A DNA stretch of 57,060 bases from Cellvibrio sp. UBA7671 (GTDB taxonomy: Bacteria > Pseudomonadota > Gammaproteobacteria > Pseudomonadales > Cellvibrionaceae), in contig DLHJ01000006.1 of NCBI GenBank assembly GCA_002483145.1, positions 1-57,060 on the forward strand, read 5' to 3'. Position numbers and translations under genes: made by a program. The notes beneath the pieces were generated by a model. The model had not been told where the DNA came from and ran no database searches. It was given only the letters and a program-made list of their open reading frames with translations. Below are positions 6,415 through 14,749 of the stretch, in pieces; within the stretch, counting starts at the first letter, position 1; every line of letters begins with the position of its first letter.

Positions 6415-9186
6415 GTGAAAAAAACTGTATCCATATCCAAAAACAAAAATTTTGTTAAGACGGCGTTGGCGGTAGTGGTTGCTGGCCTTGCCGGGACTGT
6501 TCTGGCTGACGGCCGCATTGAAGGGCAAATTAAAGCTACTGAGCAAGGTATTGCATTACAGGGAGCAAAAATTCGTATCCTGGAATTAAATCGCGAAGCA
6601 GTAAGTCAACGCGATGGGCGTTTTGTGTTTTTGGATGTGAAGGCGGGTAATTACACTTTGGTCACCAGTTATATCGGTGCGGATGATATTAAGCGTTCGG
6701 TGGTTGTACAGGATCAACAAACCACACGCGAAAATTTTCAATTAGTGGGTGTATCCGGTCTGGTTGAAAATGTCATCGTGATTGGGCAAGCGGCAGGCAT
6801 TAACAAATCGCTGAATAAACAGCGCAGCGCCGACAATATTCTCACTGCGGTATCAGCGGATGCGATTGGCCAATTTCCCGATACAAACGTTTCCGAATCC
6901 TTGCAGCGTTTGCCGGGTTTATCGATTGAGCGCGATCAAGGCGAAGGCCGTTATGTGCGCGTACGCGGAATGGGGCCGGATTACAACGCAGTGACTATTA
7001 ATGGTGTGGGCGTGCCGGGGCCGGATGCGGATCGTCGCGCAGTTGCACTGGATGTAATTCCATCGGATTTGTTGGAAAACTTAACCGTGACCAAAAGTTT
7101 AACGCCGGATATGGATGCCAATTCACTCGGCGGCAGCATTGATGTACAAAGTTTGTCAGCGTTTGATCGTGATGGTTTCTTTTATCAACTCACTGCTGAA
7201 GGCAGTTACGATGAAAATACCGAAGAGACTAGCCCAAAAGTGGCAGCGACTGCGAGCAACCAATTTAGTCTCGGTGGCGACGAAAATAATCTCGGTGTTG
7301 CATTTGGGGTAAGTTCGTTCAAGCGCGAATTCGGTTCCGATAACGTCGAAACTGGCGGTGCATGGGATTTTGAAGATGGCGAAGCGCGCTTGGAAGAAAT
7401 GGAACAGCGCGATTACCGCATCACTCGTGAACGTTCAGGTGTGACCTTAAATCTGGATTACAAGCCAAGTGATGACACGGATTTATATTGGCGCAATCTT
7501 TACAGCGAATATACCGATTCAGAAATTCGCTTGGCGAATGTCATTGAGTTTGAAGATGCGCTTGCCGAAGGTGAAGGAGGTTCGGCTGAAGTGCAGCGCG
7601 AATTAAAAGACCGCACTGAAACACAAAAAATTCTCTCGACTTCTTTGGGCGGTCAAACCCGTTTGGATAAGTGGACCGTGGATTATCGTGTGGCCTACAG
7701 CAAATCCAGTGAAGATGAACCGCAAAATGTCGCCGGTGCCGTGTTTAAAATAGATGACGATGTTATTGCTGATGAAACTTTCGATCTTTCCTACACCAAT
7801 ACTGGCAAGATATTGATTTTCGCTCCGGCTGAATATTATCAATCCGCCAGCTATAAATTGGACGAAGTGGAATTGGGTAGCACCAACACCAATGATGAGA
7901 GCACTGCGATCAATATGGATTTTACGCGCGATCTCGAATTAGCAGGTAATTCAGCGCAATTGAAGTTCGGTGTCAAACACGCTGAGCGTGAAAAAGACAA
8001 TGATGTTGATATCTGGATTGCCGAAGATTTTACTGGCGATACGTCGCTCACTGAATTTTCTGGCAGTGAAGTGGATTATCAAATGGGTCAGTTTGGCAGC
8101 ACCATTAATGCCGCACAGGTGAAATCCGCCATCGAAGATGCTGAAGAAGACGAAGTGGAAAGCAGTATCGGTGATTATCTGATTACTGAAGATACCAGTG
8201 CTGCCTACGTGATGGGGCGCGTGGATATTAACGACTGGCGTATCCTGACTGGTGTACGTTATGAAAATACCGATTTTACCGCGCAGGGCAATTCATATGA
8301 TGGCGAGAACGAAGAATTAAATGCGCAATCGTTTGAGAATTCCGATGATTATTTTTTACCAGCATTGCATATCCGCTACAGTATCAGCGATAAAACCCAA
8401 GTGCGTGCAGCCTGGACTAATTCAGTGGTGCGCCCCGGTTTTGCACAGTTGTCGCCCGGTCGTTTAATTGAAGAGGATGATGGCGATATTGAAGCGGAAT
8501 TTGGCAACCCGGGTTTGAAATCACTGGAATCCAGCAATATCGATTTTGGTATTGAGCATTACCCTGGTGTAGCCAGCGTTATTTCTGCGTTTGCGTTTTA
8601 CAAAGCTATCGATAATTTTGTTTATCAAACCGATTTGGGCGGCACAGCGGGCTACGAAGATTTTGATAAATCGGTAACCTTTGTTAATGGCGATAAAGCA
8701 GATATTCTGGGGCTCGAATTGGCTGCATCCAAACAGTTCACCAGTTTGCCGTCACCTTGGGATGGCCTGTTAATTGGCGGTAATGCGACCTTTGTTGATT
8801 CGACTGCAGAAATTGGCGGTTATGACGATGGTGAGTTTGTTGCGCGCGATATTCCCATGCCCAGCCAATCCGATACTTCAGCTAACTTTATGATCGGTTA
8901 TGAGTCAGACAAAATTAGCATGCGTTTGTCAGCTAATTACAAATCCAATTATTTGTTGGAAGTGTTAGAACCGATGGAAGCGGATTATGATGCTTATGTC
9001 GATGATCAAATGCAGCTGGATTTTTCACTGCGTTATTATTTGACCGAATCTATCAAGCTGCATTTTGAAGCGCTGAACTTGACCGATGAAGTTTATTATT
9101 CCTACGTGAAAGATACCCAATACAATGCGCAATACGAAAGCTACGGTGCCACTTACAAACTCGGCATTACCTTTATGCAGTTTTAA
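6415..9186 (+). CDS. TonB-dependent outer-membrane receptor (phosphate/phytate locus)
   Basis: The 923-residue protein has a signal peptide (about 1-31, ending VLA). A carboxypeptidase-regulatory-like beta domain follows (about 32-115), then a plug domain (about 135-250: SADAIGQFPDTNVSESLQRLPG, RVRGMGPDYNAVTING, LGGSIDV). A beta-barrel ends in an aromatic residue (FMQF), as outer-membrane proteins do. It resembles the large Xanthomonas/Caulobacter TonB receptor family. The start is GTG 6415 with GGGGAG six bases upstream. Followed by a phytase and PhoX, it is best read as the uptake channel for inositol phosphates or another organophosphate. The substrate is inferred from context. Confidence 0.9.
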   Translation: MKKTVSISKNKNFVKTALAVVVAGLAGTVLADGRIEGQIKATEQGIALQGAKIRILELNREAVSQRDGRFVFLDVKAGNYTLVTSYIGADDIKRSVVVQDQQTTRENFQLVGVSGLVENVIVIGQAAGINKSLNKQRSADNILTAVSADAIGQFPDTNVSESLQRLPGLSIERDQGEGRYVRVRGMGPDYNAVTINGVGVPGPDADRRAVALDVIPSDLLENLTVTKSLTPDMDANSLGGSIDVQSLSAFDRDGFFYQLTAEGSYDENTEETSPKVAATASNQFSLGGDENNLGVAFGVSSFKREFGSDNVETGGAWDFEDGEARLEEMEQRDYRITRERSGVTLNLDYKPSDDTDLYWRNLYSEYTDSEIRLANVIEFEDALAEGEGGSAEVQRELKDRTETQKILSTSLGGQTRLDKWTVDYRVAYSKSSEDEPQNVAGAVFKIDDDVIADETFDLSYTNTGKILIFAPAEYYQSASYKLDEVELGSTNTNDESTAINMDFTRDLELAGNSAQLKFGVKHAEREKDNDVDIWIAEDFTGDTSLTEFSGSEVDYQMGQFGSTINAAQVKSAIEDAEEDEVESSIGDYLITEDTSAAYVMGRVDINDWRILTGVRYENTDFTAQGNSYDGENEELNAQSFENSDDYFLPALHIRYSISDKTQVRAAWTNSVVRPGFAQLSPGRLIEEDDGDIEAEFGNPGLKSLESSNIDFGIEHYPGVASVISAFAFYKAIDNFVYQTDLGGTAGYEDFDKSVTFVNGDKADILGLELAASKQFTSLPSPWDGLLIGGNATFVDSTAEIGGYDDGEFVARDIPMPSQSDTSANFMIGYESDKISMRLSANYKSNYLLEVLEPMEADYDAYVDDQMQLDFSLRYYLTESIKLHFEALNLTDEVYYSYVKDTQYNAQYESYGATYKLGITFMQF

Positions 9187-9215
9187 GTTTTGATTAAGTG
9201 TGTATTTGTAGTCTG

Positions 9216-9240
9216 AATGGCTCCTGCTGGAGCCATTTTA
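9216..9240 (+). terminator. Hairpin between TonB receptor and phytase genes
   Basis: A perfect 9-bp stem AATGGCTCC / GGAGCCATT with loop TGCT is followed by TTTTATAAAA. It could end the receptor transcript partially, so that the phytase and PhoX are made at lower levels, or act as an mRNA-stabilising 3' end. Confidence 0.6.
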
Positions 9241-9256
9241 TAAAAAGGTCTTGATT

Positions 9257-11194
9257 ATGATCAGTTTGCGTAAATCCTTGCTTGCCTGTTTGTTGACAGG
9301 TTTTTGTTCGTCAGTTATTGCAGATGCTAGTCCGCCACCATCATTAAAAGATGGGGTGATCGCGCCTCTGCCCACCTTGCTGCAGCACCAATCTACTTTT
9401 TTGGCGCTGGGCGATAACATTGACTGGCTCGATGCCAGCGGTAAATCTCTCGCGCAACTCAAACTGCCGGCAGAACTTTTGGATTGGCGTTACCCAGTGC
9501 AATTGCAATCTGGAAAAACAATATCATCCGAATTGGTCGCGGCCACGGTATTTTTGCCGGAACAACAACCGGGGCTGGTTGCGCTTGATCCTGAATCGGG
9601 AAAGTTGCGCGAATTGCTGCGTCTGCCCACGCCGGAATTTAAAATCGAGAACTTGTGCCTCAGCCGCGTAAATAACCATCTTTCTTTATATCTATTGGAT
9701 GAGCGCGGCACGGCGGAGCATTGGTTGGTCGTAGATGCAAAAGGCACGGCGAATGCAAAACTGCTGCGCCGTTTACCTATCGCACCCAACAGTAAATCCT
9801 GCGCGGTCGATGATGAACAGGATTTATTGTTTATTGCAGAAGAAGGTATTGGTATTTGGGCGCAGGGTGCATCAGAAGAATCGGCTCCCGGCCGTGTCGC
9901 GGTCGATTTGCAAAAACCTTTCGGTTCATTATCCGGCAGTGTGGAATCACTGGTAGTAATTCCACAAGGTTTCGTTGCTGCGGTGGCAGAAGAAAAACAA
10001 CTTGCGCTCTACAGCACCAAAGAAAGTAAATTCAAACAGCAGCAGTTAGTTGATCTCCCCAATACCGATGAGCCGGAAGTAGTTAAAGCAGCTGTCGGTG
10101 CTCCTGACAAAAATTCACTTGCACTGGTAGTCGGCGATGAAAAAACCGGGAATCATTTTTTATCCTTGCCTTGGATGGTCGCGCCGCAGAAAAAATCAGC
10201 TCACGCCATAGTGAGCGTCACGCCCGATGTGCAGACCCAGGTTATGGCGAGATTTGGTGATGCGGCAGATGATCCCGCGATTTGGGTCAATAAAAAACGC
10301 CCACAAAAAAGTCTGGTGATTGGCACCAACAAACAGCAAGGTTTATTCGTGTACGATATGCATGGGCGCGAAGTGCAGCATTTCAATACGGGCAAATTAA
10401 ATAATGTGGATGTCCGTTATGGAGTGCGATTGGGTAAAGAAGTTGTCGATATTGCCGTAGCTACCAATCGCGATGACAACAGTTTAGCGATTTACACGAT
10501 TGATCCTAAAAACGGGAAATTACGTTTTTCTGGCAGTGTCCCAACGGATCTTAAGGAAATTTATGGTTTTTGTTTGTATCAAGATGCCAGCGGAGTTACC
10601 TATGCGATTCCCAATGGAAAAAGCGGTGAGTTTCAGCAAATTCAATTAAGTGCTGTGATTGATCAACAAGATAAAAATTCTCATGTCTGGCAAGGAAAGA
10701 AAGTACGCAGTTTTTTTGTAAAGAGCCAACCGGAAGGTTGTGTAGCTGACGATAAAAATCAGCGCTTATTCGTCGGTGAAGAAGACGAAGCTGTGTGGAC
10801 AATTGGCGCTGAGCCAAACGCGGGCACACAAGTGGAATTGGTATTGCGTGCCGGTGATGTGTTGGTTGCCGATGTGGAAGGCATGGGCATCTATCAAGGT
10901 AAGAATAAAAACTATCTTGTAGTATCCAGTCAAGGCAACAATAGCTATGTGATTCTGGATGCAACAGCGCCCTATAAAACGCGCGGTGTGATTAGAGTGG
11001 ATCTGGATGCAGAGCGTGGCATTGATGGTGTGTCGGAAACGGACGGCCTTGAAGTTACCCATGCCAATCTCGGTGGTGCTTTTGGCGAAGGTATGTTGGT
11101 GGTGCAGGATGGTCATAAAGTGATGCCGGAAGCGCCGCAGAATTTTAAATATGTGAGCTGGGAAAAAATTCGCACAGTATTAGCACTCGAATAA
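9257..11194 (+). CDS. Beta-propeller phytase (3-phytase), two-part
   Basis: A Sec signal peptide (about 1-22, ending VIADA) is followed by some 620 residues. The C-terminal part, from about residue 330, carries beta-propeller phytase hallmarks: DAADDPAIWVN, GTNKQQGLFVYDMHG, LNNVDVRYG, GFCLYQ, and acidic calcium-site motifs such as EGCVADD and FVGEEDEAVW. It should remove phosphate from calcium-phytate in the periplasm or outside the cell. Single-domain enzymes are about 350-400 residues, so the first 300 residues look like a second, degenerate propeller half. ATG 9257 was chosen over an in-frame TTG at 9251 because AAAAAGG (9242-9248) is correctly spaced only for the ATG. Confidence 0.9.
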   Translation: MISLRKSLLACLLTGFCSSVIADASPPPSLKDGVIAPLPTLLQHQSTFLALGDNIDWLDASGKSLAQLKLPAELLDWRYPVQLQSGKTISSELVAATVFLPEQQPGLVALDPESGKLRELLRLPTPEFKIENLCLSRVNNHLSLYLLDERGTAEHWLVVDAKGTANAKLLRRLPIAPNSKSCAVDDEQDLLFIAEEGIGIWAQGASEESAPGRVAVDLQKPFGSLSGSVESLVVIPQGFVAAVAEEKQLALYSTKESKFKQQQLVDLPNTDEPEVVKAAVGAPDKNSLALVVGDEKTGNHFLSLPWMVAPQKKSAHAIVSVTPDVQTQVMARFGDAADDPAIWVNKKRPQKSLVIGTNKQQGLFVYDMHGREVQHFNTGKLNNVDVRYGVRLGKEVVDIAVATNRDDNSLAIYTIDPKNGKLRFSGSVPTDLKEIYGFCLYQDASGVTYAIPNGKSGEFQQIQLSAVIDQQDKNSHVWQGKKVRSFFVKSQPEGCVADDKNQRLFVGEEDEAVWTIGAEPNAGTQVELVLRAGDVLVADVEGMGIYQGKNKNYLVVSSQGNNSYVILDATAPYKTRGVIRVDLDAERGIDGVSETDGLEVTHANLGGAFGEGMLVVQDGHKVMPEAPQNFKYVSWEKIRTVLALE

Positions 11195-11206
11195 TGGTGA
11201 TGGCCA

Positions 11207-13189
11207 ATGAGTAATAAAAATGAAATGCCGGTGGTGGATATCGATGATATTCCGGTAAATCCGTCCAACAATCCCTGGTTGTCAGAGGTTATCGCCAGCC
11301 GTCGCAATTTATTGAAAGGTGGATTGGGTTTGGCGCTGGGAGGATTTTTGGGTGGACATTTATCGGGCTGTGCAGCAACCAATGAAAAGGCATCGCCATT
11401 CGTTGGATTAAAAAATACATCGCCAAAAATTGGGTTCACCTCAGTTCCTCTTCAGCACGCGCAGGATTTTGACCGTGTTCTGGTCGCCGATGGCTACACT
11501 GCGCGCGCGTTTTTTTCATGGGGTGATGAAGTGGTGACTGGCGCTGTGCCCTGGAAGGCTGATGCGAGCAATAGCTGGCAGGAGCAGCAATTGCAGGCAG
11601 GGCAAAATCACGACGGCATGGCCTATTTTCCTTTTTCCGATGCACCGAATGATCATGGCTTGTTGGTGATCAACCATGAATACACTAATCCGACCTTGCA
11701 TCCTAATGGTCCCACAGAAACGCGCGACGCACAGGGTGTTATCCGTCGCCCAGAGCATGAGGTATTAAAAGAGCAGGCGGCGCACGGTGTAAGCGTGATT
11801 GAAATTAAACGCGACCAGAAAAATCTTTGGCAGCGAGTAAAAAATTCTTCGTTCAATCGCCGGTTGACTGCTAATACGCCAATGGGAATTACTGGCCCGG
11901 CCGCTGGATCGGAACATTTAAAAACCGCGCAAGACCCTACCGGTACGCGCGTGCTTGGCACCTTAAATAATTGCTCTATGGGAAAAACCCCTTGGGGCAC
12001 CTATTTAATTTGCGAAGAGAACTGGAATAATTATTTTGTGAACCGCAATACCGCCGATTGGCAGCAGCGCGTATCCCATAAACGCTATGGTATTTCCAAC
12101 GGGTTAAATAGCAGTAAATATTATTGGGAGACGGTTGATCCGCGTTTCGATGCAACACCCACCGACAAACAATATTTTAAGGGTTTTGTGAATGAACCTA
12201 ATCGTTTTGGTTGGGTGGTGGAGTTTGATCCTTTTAATCCGGATTCACTGCCACAAAAGCGTACCGCGTTAGGCCGCTATGCACGCGAATGCGCAACGGT
12301 GGTAATTGGCGATGAGGGTGAGGTAGCAATTTATTCGGGTGACGATACGCGCGGCGAATATATTTATAAATTTGTTGCGCAAGAGCGTTTTGATAAAACC
12401 AATCCCAAAGCAAAATCCGATTTATTGGATGAAGGGATTTTGTATGTTGCGCTATTTCACGCTGATGGTCGCGGTGAGTGGTTGCCGTTGTTGTGGGGTG
12501 AGCGAGGTTTAACGGCGCGCAATGGTTTTATGAGTCAGGCCGATGTGGTGATAAATGCCCGTGCTGCTGCCGATATTCTCGGTGCAACACCGATGGATCG
12601 CCCTGAGTGGGTCGCGGTTGATCCGCATACACGCGAGCTTTATGTCACGCTCACTAATAATGTTGAACGCGGTATCAAAGTGGATCAGCCAGTCGATACA
12701 GCAAATCCGCGTAAAGAAAATCATCACGGACAAATCCTGCGCTGGGTGGAAAAAAATTCTAATCCTGCGGCGACAGAATTTAACTGGGAGATTTTTTTGC
12801 TTGCGGGTAATTCAGCGCAATCTTCTGTACCGGAAAATCAACAGGGCAATATTCGCGGCGATATGTTTTCCTGTCCGGATGGGCTTTGGTTTGATGCGGA
12901 TGGTCGCTTGTGGATTGAAACTGATTTTGATGATGCAGAAGATGTGTATCAGCCCATGGGGTGCAATCAACTGCTCTGTGCTGATCCTTTAACGCGCGCT
13001 GTAAAACGTTTTTTAGTGGGACCGCGCGGCTGCGAAATCACCGGGTTGACTGGAACGCCGGATGGCAAAAGTCTGTGGTTGAATATCCAGCATCCCGGGA
13101 TTAGTTATCCTGCCAGCGATGGAAAAACCCGCCCACGTTCCACTACAGTGTTGGTGACAAAAAATGATGGAGGGGTGATTGGAACTTGA
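11207..13189 (+). CDS. phoX: PhoX-family alkaline phosphatase, Tat-exported
   Basis: The 660-residue protein belongs to the PhoX / DUF839 family of calcium- and iron-dependent alkaline phosphatases, which release phosphate from phosphomonoesters. Recognisable segments are LLVINHEYTNP, GTLNNCSMGKTPWGTYLICEEN, GRYARECATVV, YSGDDTRGEYIYKFV, DRPEWVAVDP and CPDGLWFDADGRLWIETD. The N-terminus has the twin-arginine signal SRRNLLK (about residue 29) and then LSGC, a lipobox-like sequence, so the enzyme may be a Tat-exported lipoprotein. It starts 12 bases after the phytase stop and is clearly in the same operon. Phytase and PhoX would act in sequence on organic phosphate. Confidence 0.92.
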   Translation: MSNKNEMPVVDIDDIPVNPSNNPWLSEVIASRRNLLKGGLGLALGGFLGGHLSGCAATNEKASPFVGLKNTSPKIGFTSVPLQHAQDFDRVLVADGYTARAFFSWGDEVVTGAVPWKADASNSWQEQQLQAGQNHDGMAYFPFSDAPNDHGLLVINHEYTNPTLHPNGPTETRDAQGVIRRPEHEVLKEQAAHGVSVIEIKRDQKNLWQRVKNSSFNRRLTANTPMGITGPAAGSEHLKTAQDPTGTRVLGTLNNCSMGKTPWGTYLICEENWNNYFVNRNTADWQQRVSHKRYGISNGLNSSKYYWETVDPRFDATPTDKQYFKGFVNEPNRFGWVVEFDPFNPDSLPQKRTALGRYARECATVVIGDEGEVAIYSGDDTRGEYIYKFVAQERFDKTNPKAKSDLLDEGILYVALFHADGRGEWLPLLWGERGLTARNGFMSQADVVINARAAADILGATPMDRPEWVAVDPHTRELYVTLTNNVERGIKVDQPVDTANPRKENHHGQILRWVEKNSNPAATEFNWEIFLLAGNSAQSSVPENQQGNIRGDMFSCPDGLWFDADGRLWIETDFDDAEDVYQPMGCNQLLCADPLTRAVKRFLVGPRGCEITGLTGTPDGKSLWLNIQHPGISYPASDGKTRPRSTTVLVTKNDGGVIGT

Positions 13190-13212
13190 ATAAATAAAAT
13201 GGCGTAATCAAT

Positions 13213-13243
13213 AAAAAAGCTCGTCAAATGTGCGAGCTTTTTT
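13213..13243. terminator. Bidirectional terminator between phoX and the GNAT gene
   Basis: A stem AAAAAAGCTCG (13213-13223) / CGAGCTTTTTT (13233-13243) with a 9-base loop has A and T runs at both ends, so it can stop transcription from both converging genes. The GNAT stop codon overlaps its right end. Confidence 0.85.
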
Positions 13244-13703
13244 ATGTGGGCTTGATATCCCAGGAGGGTTTTAAGACATAGCCTTTTTCAACGTCACCGC
13301 GAAACCCTAAGTTCTCATAAAATCCATGTGCTTCAATACGCTGAATTCCCGACAATAGCATCACTTTATAACAATCATGTTGCCACGCAAGATCAATAAC
13401 AAAGCGCAGCATCTGTTTGCCTATTCCCTTTCCGCGCACCGCATTGGTGGTGACAACATGTTCGATCATGCCAAATGGTCGCGCGCCATTGGTTAGTGTC
13501 GGAATCAGGCCCAGCATGCAGGTACCAACCAGCTGTTCACCGTTATCAACAACAATTAAATGTGTTAATGGATTTTCAATCAGCTCGCGCAAACGTTGTT
13601 GCGCGAGTAATTGGGGTAGGTCTGGATCGGCAGGGCGAAGCTCGCGGTAGAGTTCGAGAATGCCCGTCAAATCTTGTGTGCGGGCGCTACGAATATCAAG
13701 CAT
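13242..13703 (-). CDS. GNAT-family N-acetyltransferase
   Basis: The 153-residue protein has the Gcn5-related acetyltransferase fold, with the acetyl-CoA pyrophosphate-binding motif VRGKGIGKQML (about 92-102) and a C-terminal HGFYENLGFRGD strand-helix typical of the family. The substrate cannot be read from sequence. It begins 5 bases after the stop of a small lipoprotein gene, so the two are probably cotranscribed. No convincing Shine-Dalgarno precedes the ATG, which suggests translational coupling. Confidence 0.85.
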   Translation of the reverse strand: MLDIRSARTQDLTGILELYRELRPADPDLPQLLAQQRLRELIENPLTHLIVVDNGEQLVGTCMLGLIPTLTNGARPFGMIEHVVTTNAVRGKGIGKQMLRFVIDLAWQHDCYKVMLLSGIQRIEAHGFYENLGFRGDVEKGYVLKPSWDIKPT

Positions 13704-13708
13704 AAAAA

Positions 13709-14002
13709 TTACTGGCCTTTCTGTGATTCGCGGATATAAAAGCGTGCGTCTTTGGCTAGGTTGTAGCAGTTGTCAAAATTCTCTACGGTTTGCATGGTGC
13801 CCGCCGAGGTAATTAAAGTCAGTGCTTTTCCGTAACTGGCTGTGCCACCAAAGCCTTTTGCTTTTGAAATGGATAATTCGCTCCAGGCGGCTTCGAGTTC
13901 TTGATCACAGGCGCTGCGGTATTGGGTTTTCCCGGCGCAGGCGGAGAGGGTTGCGGCAACTGCTAATAGGCTACAGACAAGAATAACTTTGGAAGATGGC
14001 AT
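13709..14002 (-). CDS. Small lipoprotein of unknown function
   Basis: The N-terminus is a lipoprotein signal (VCSLLAVAATLSAC, cleavage before the Cys of LSAC), leaving a mature part of about 75 residues with two further cysteines (SACDQ, NCYNLA) that could form a disulfide. The start was placed at ATG 14002 because GGAG lies 8 bases upstream; an ATG ten codons earlier (14032) lacks such a site. Residue +2 after the lipid Cys is Ala, which favours outer-membrane sorting. I do not recognise the family. Probably an operon with the GNAT gene. Confidence 0.75.
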   Translation of the reverse strand: MPSSKVILVCSLLAVAATLSACAGKTQYRSACDQELEAAWSELSISKAKGFGGTASYGKALTLITSAGTMQTVENFDNCYNLAKDARFYIRESQKGQ

Positions 14003-14099
14003 CTGTGATTCTCCGTGGGTGATGTTGATCATTGGATCAAGATCCGGCTCAAGAGTTCACATTCTCGCTGGTGTGGCGCCTAATGCCAAGCCTGATCTA

Positions 14100-14669
14100 T
14101 CAGGCGAGCAGTGCATCTGCCTGATGATGAAGCTCGCGGTCAACCACGTGAATCGCCAGTGCCAGCACTTGATCCAGAGGAGCGTTCACATCAATGGTGT
14201 AAACATCTGCTTCATGGCGCGGGTCTTCAAGGCTCTCGAATTGACTATCGACCAGACTCGGTGCCATAAAATGCCCGGCGCGTTTGTTGACGCGGGTTTG
14301 AATGGTGTCTTTATCGCTGTGCAGGAATAGGAAAATCGTTTTTAGCCCGGCTTTGCGCAGTTCATCGCGGTGGGCGCGTTTAAGGCCGGAAAAGGCCAGG
14401 GTCGAATGCTGATGATTGCGCGCAGCATTGCGGAAGTAATCGCGCATGCGGATGACCCAAGGTAGGCGCATGGTGTCGGTCAACGGCAGGCCTTTTGCCA
14501 TGCGGTCGCGCGCTTCCTGGCTGTGAAAATCATCGCCATCCAGATACTCATAACCATAGTGATCAGCCAGTGCTTTGGCCAAGGATGATTTACCGCTACC
14601 AGAAACGCCCATCACAATAATGAGGTTGGTATCGGCATCAGGATTGGTGATGGCGGTTAAGTGCGGCAT
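14100..14669 (-). CDS. gntK: Gluconokinase
   Basis: This GntK-type kinase has a P-loop GVSGSGKS (about 21-28), YLDGDDFHS and the conserved LPLTDTMRLPW segment, then CSGLKRAHRD-like FSGLKRAHRDELR and GHFMAPSLVDSQFESLE. It transfers phosphate from ATP to D-gluconate to give 6-phosphogluconate for the pentose-phosphate or Entner-Doudoroff route. The start chosen gives 189 residues, close to the family's 170-180; longer in-frame starts at 14717 and 14759 would overlap the operator region or the divergent gene. It is divergent from a GntR-like repressor. The nearby GH94 phosphorylase would release gluconate, its substrate. Confidence 0.9.
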   Translation of the reverse strand: MPHLTAITNPDADTNLIIVMGVSGSGKSSLAKALADHYGYEYLDGDDFHSQEARDRMAKGLPLTDTMRLPWVIRMRDYFRNAARNHQHSTLAFSGLKRAHRDELRKAGLKTIFLFLHSDKDTIQTRVNKRAGHFMAPSLVDSQFESLEDPRHEADVYTIDVNAPLDQVLALAIHVVDRELHHQADALLA

Positions 14670-14721
14670 ATGCAGGTTTTCTCGTGTACACCTAATGACC
14701 AGCAAGGTAGTATACATGCTG

Positions 14722-14737
14722 ATGATAGCGCAATCAT
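14722..14737. promoter_or_regulatory. Palindromic LacI-family operator candidate
   Basis: ATGATAGCGCAATCAT is a 16-base palindrome with a single symmetric mismatch pair (A/A) around a GCGC centre. LacI-family operators typically have a central CG pair. It lies in the short gap between gntK and the LacI/GntR-type gene, where a repressor would control both. Confidence 0.5.
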
Positions 14738-14749
14738 TACGCTTGTGGT

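Noticed and set aside
13989-14330. Plus-strand frame opposite gntK and the lipoprotein gene start
   Set aside because: Overlaps two well-supported minus-strand genes and shows no motif.
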